Assembly (NCBI GenBank): GCA_003133815.1
Contig: PKZR01000360.1
Location: 1-6,439 of the forward strand
Length of the DNA stretch: 6,439 nucleotides
Origin: Limisphaerales bacterium
GTDB taxonomy: Bacteria > Verrucomicrobiota > Verrucomicrobiia > Limisphaerales > UBA11358
Direction: 5' to 3'
A program made the position numbers and the translations under genes. The notes under the pieces were generated by a model. That model saw nothing but the letters and a program-made list of their open reading frames with translations. It did no database searches and had not been told where the DNA came from. This document shows, piece by piece, positions 5,191 through 6,439 of this stretch. Numbering within the stretch: the first letter of the stretch is position 1; each line of letters starts with the position of its first letter.

Positions 5191-5985
5191 TCAGTAATGG
5201 CAGAATGTCAATTTGTCGCCGTGCATCTGAAATTCTGGACGGCTTCTATGTTTGTGATGCAAGCCGAGCCAGTGACTTGACTTGATGCGATTGGCACGTT
5301 TAACCATTGGCTGAAGATTAGTGAAGTGAAAACACTTTTCCTGCTCCGATGGAAGTGACAAATCGAATGAGGCACATGGTCTCTTGTGATCAATTTCCCA
5401 AAGGACTCCATAATTAGACCATGACATCGTGCCGGTGAATTGAGATTCAATCCATGAGCGGAGATGTTTTTTGCTGCAACCAATTAATTGAATTGTGCTT
5501 CGCAACTTGCGCTGGCCTTGTATCAAAAGCATTTTCCAAATCCTCGTGCGTTGTGTGCGAACCAGCATCGTAAGCGGATTCTTTTTCCACTTTCTGAATT
5601 GGTTTTTAGCGACGCGATTAGTTGACCATCTCCGCGCTTCTGGGTGTTTGAACCAATAATTATCACGAGCCGCAACGCGCTTTATTTCGGCAGCTAACGA
5701 CTTGGCAACTGCTTTTGCGATGTCGGGCTGGCGTTGGGGACATTGCCATTTATATCCCTTGCTCTTTTGGGCAGGCACGCGGTCTGCATCAAACTCGCGC
5801 CATTGTTTAAGCCAGTTTGAAATAGTCTGATGTGTGACATCATGCTTTGAGCCGATTTCTCGCAACAGCATTCCAGCCTTGTAATCAGCGACGATTTGAG
5901 GCCGAAGCAATTCAATTTTGGCGCGACGAGCTTTTGTGCTTGCGATGCCAGCTTTTGAACAATGTTTTCTCCTGTTAAAACTCAT
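5191..5985 (-). CDS. HNH endonuclease-like protein with N-terminal helix-turn-helix
   Basis: From the ATG at 5985 the product has 264 residues. Residues about 24-62 form a homeodomain-like helix-turn-helix (LRPQIVADYKAGMLLREIGSK, then DVTHQTISNWLKQW), as in recombinase and transposase DNA-binding domains. The middle (about 85-160) is very basic with WFKHPEARRW and Arg-rich helices. Residues 166-236 carry the nuclease core familiar from phage and mobile HNH proteins: LIGCSKKHLRSWIESQF, MSWSNYG, W-x-I-Asp199-His200, CFHFTNLQP with Asn223, and Asn232-x-x-Lys in place of the last histidine (an HNN variant). The core looks intact, so it may nick or cut DNA. The frame continues upstream to ATG 6012 and to a TTG at 6045 that overlaps the stop codon of the kinase gene. 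ATG 5985 is preferred because AAGG lies 12 bp upstream and because GAAGGA before 6012 touches that ATG directly; this choice is uncertain. Composition is AT-richer than the kinase gene, and the protein type is mobile, which suggests acquisition by transfer. Confidence 0.82.
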   Translation of the reverse strand: MSFNRRKHCSKAGIASTKARRAKIELLRPQIVADYKAGMLLREIGSKHDVTHQTISNWLKQWREFDADRVPAQKSKGYKWQCPQRQPDIAKAVAKSLAAEIKRVAARDNYWFKHPEARRWSTNRVAKNQFRKWKKNPLTMLVRTQRTRIWKMLLIQGQRKLRSTIQLIGCSKKHLRSWIESQFTGTMSWSNYGVLWEIDHKRPCASFDLSLPSEQEKCFHFTNLQPMVKRANRIKSSHWLGLHHKHRSRPEFQMHGDKLTFCHY

Positions 5986-6041
5986 TGTGTTAAGTTGCCT
6001 TAAAGGAGTCATTCCTTCGGACTTGACGGACTTCAACTGAC

Positions 6042-6439
6042 TCAAGCCGCCGTGGAAATGCCCGAATCCACCGGCAGCAGGATGCGCACGATCCCGTGCT
6101 GGCCGGATTGCGGTGGGACGATCTCCAGCGTGCCATCGTGCGTCTCGATGATTTTTTCGCTGACGGTCAGGCCCAGCCCCAAACCCACGGCGCGAGTGGT
6201 GAAAAATGGCGACGGCACTTTTTCGGCGGCCTCGGGGGTGAACCCGGCGCCGTTGTCCTGGACCTCTATCTCCAGATTTTGCTTCCCCTCGCCGTTGGCC
6301 ACGGTCTTCAACCGCACGATGATTTTCGGCTCCTTGGGATTGGCCTGCAGCGCATTCAGGAAAATTTCCGCCAGCGCGTGCTTCAACGCGGCGTGGTCGC
6401 CGGTGATGACGATGGGCTTGCCGCCGTCTTCAAGCTCCA
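6042..6439 (-). CDS. Sensor histidine kinase, C-terminal ATPase domain (N-terminus beyond window)
   Basis: The 3' end of a two-component sensor kinase; the visible 131 residues belong to the HATPase_c domain that binds ATP and phosphorylates the histidine of the dimerisation domain. The frame is open to the right edge, and the TTG at 6386 is internal, so the true start is outside. Motifs in order: N box HALAEIFLNALQAN (Asn codon 6356-6354), G1 box VQDNGAGF, F box SPFFTTRAVGLGLGLTVSEKII holding the G2-type glycine loop, and the closing strand HGIVRILLPV. The GLGLGL loop and the PFFTT segment resemble NtrB/AtoS-type kinases. The dimerisation helix with the phosphorylated histidine and any sensor domain are not in view, so the signal is unknown. 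No receiver domain follows at the C-terminus (ends STAA). Its TGA overlaps the TTG of the extended HNH frame. No terminator was seen after it. Confidence 0.9.
   Translation of the reverse strand, partial: ELEDGGKPIVITGDHAALKHALAEIFLNALQANPKEPKIIVRLKTVANGEGKQNLEIEVQDNGAGFTPEAAEKVPSPFFTTRAVGLGLGLTVSEKIIETHDGTLEIVPPQSGQHGIVRILLPVDSGISTAA

Overview
The window looks like a chromosomal segment of a Gram-negative bacterium, most plausibly of the Verrucomicrobiota (Planctomycetota-Verrucomicrobiota-Chlamydiota group). This placement is an inference. It rests on the GC-rich housekeeping genes, the mostly absent Shine-Dalgarno sequences, a secreted protein with a G-x(n)-LP-x(4)-Q-x-x-(Y/F)GYDP-type N-terminal module, and a small fibronectin-III-like protein of a kind I associate with these phyla. 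No 16S rRNA or other decisive marker is present.

Left part (1-3121), housekeeping. The 3' part of nuoN (complex I, + strand) enters from the left edge and converges on a complete pyruvate kinase gene (pyk, - strand). Divergent from pyk is a small single-cluster [4Fe-4S] ferredoxin gene (+), closed by a clear intrinsic terminator. The pyk/ferredoxin intergenic region carries a perfect 9-bp inverted repeat that helps to decide the pyk start.

Middle part (3122-4440). No convincing gene lies between 3122 and 3756. This stretch holds 15 tandem, strongly degenerate units of exactly 21 bp (3323-3637), each made of a pyrimidine-rich arm and a purine-rich arm that alternate about every half unit. Neighbouring arms are complementary, and the pairings change together from unit to unit. 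An A-rich leader without a Shine-Dalgarno then leads into a 205-codon gene for an unrecognised helical + FN3-like protein (3757-4374). A strong hairpin terminator (4408-4440) is shared by this gene and the convergent gene to its right.

Right part (4441-6439), all on the - strand. A secreted coiled-coil protein of unknown function and a helix-turn-helix + HNH nuclease form a visibly AT-richer island. The island abuts the GC-rich 3' end of a sensor histidine kinase that runs off the right edge. The nuclease and the composition shift suggest an accessory insertion behind the kinase gene.

The most unusual item is the 21-bp alternating-arm array. The HTH-HNH protein next to the kinase and the palindrome in front of pyk are secondary points of interest.
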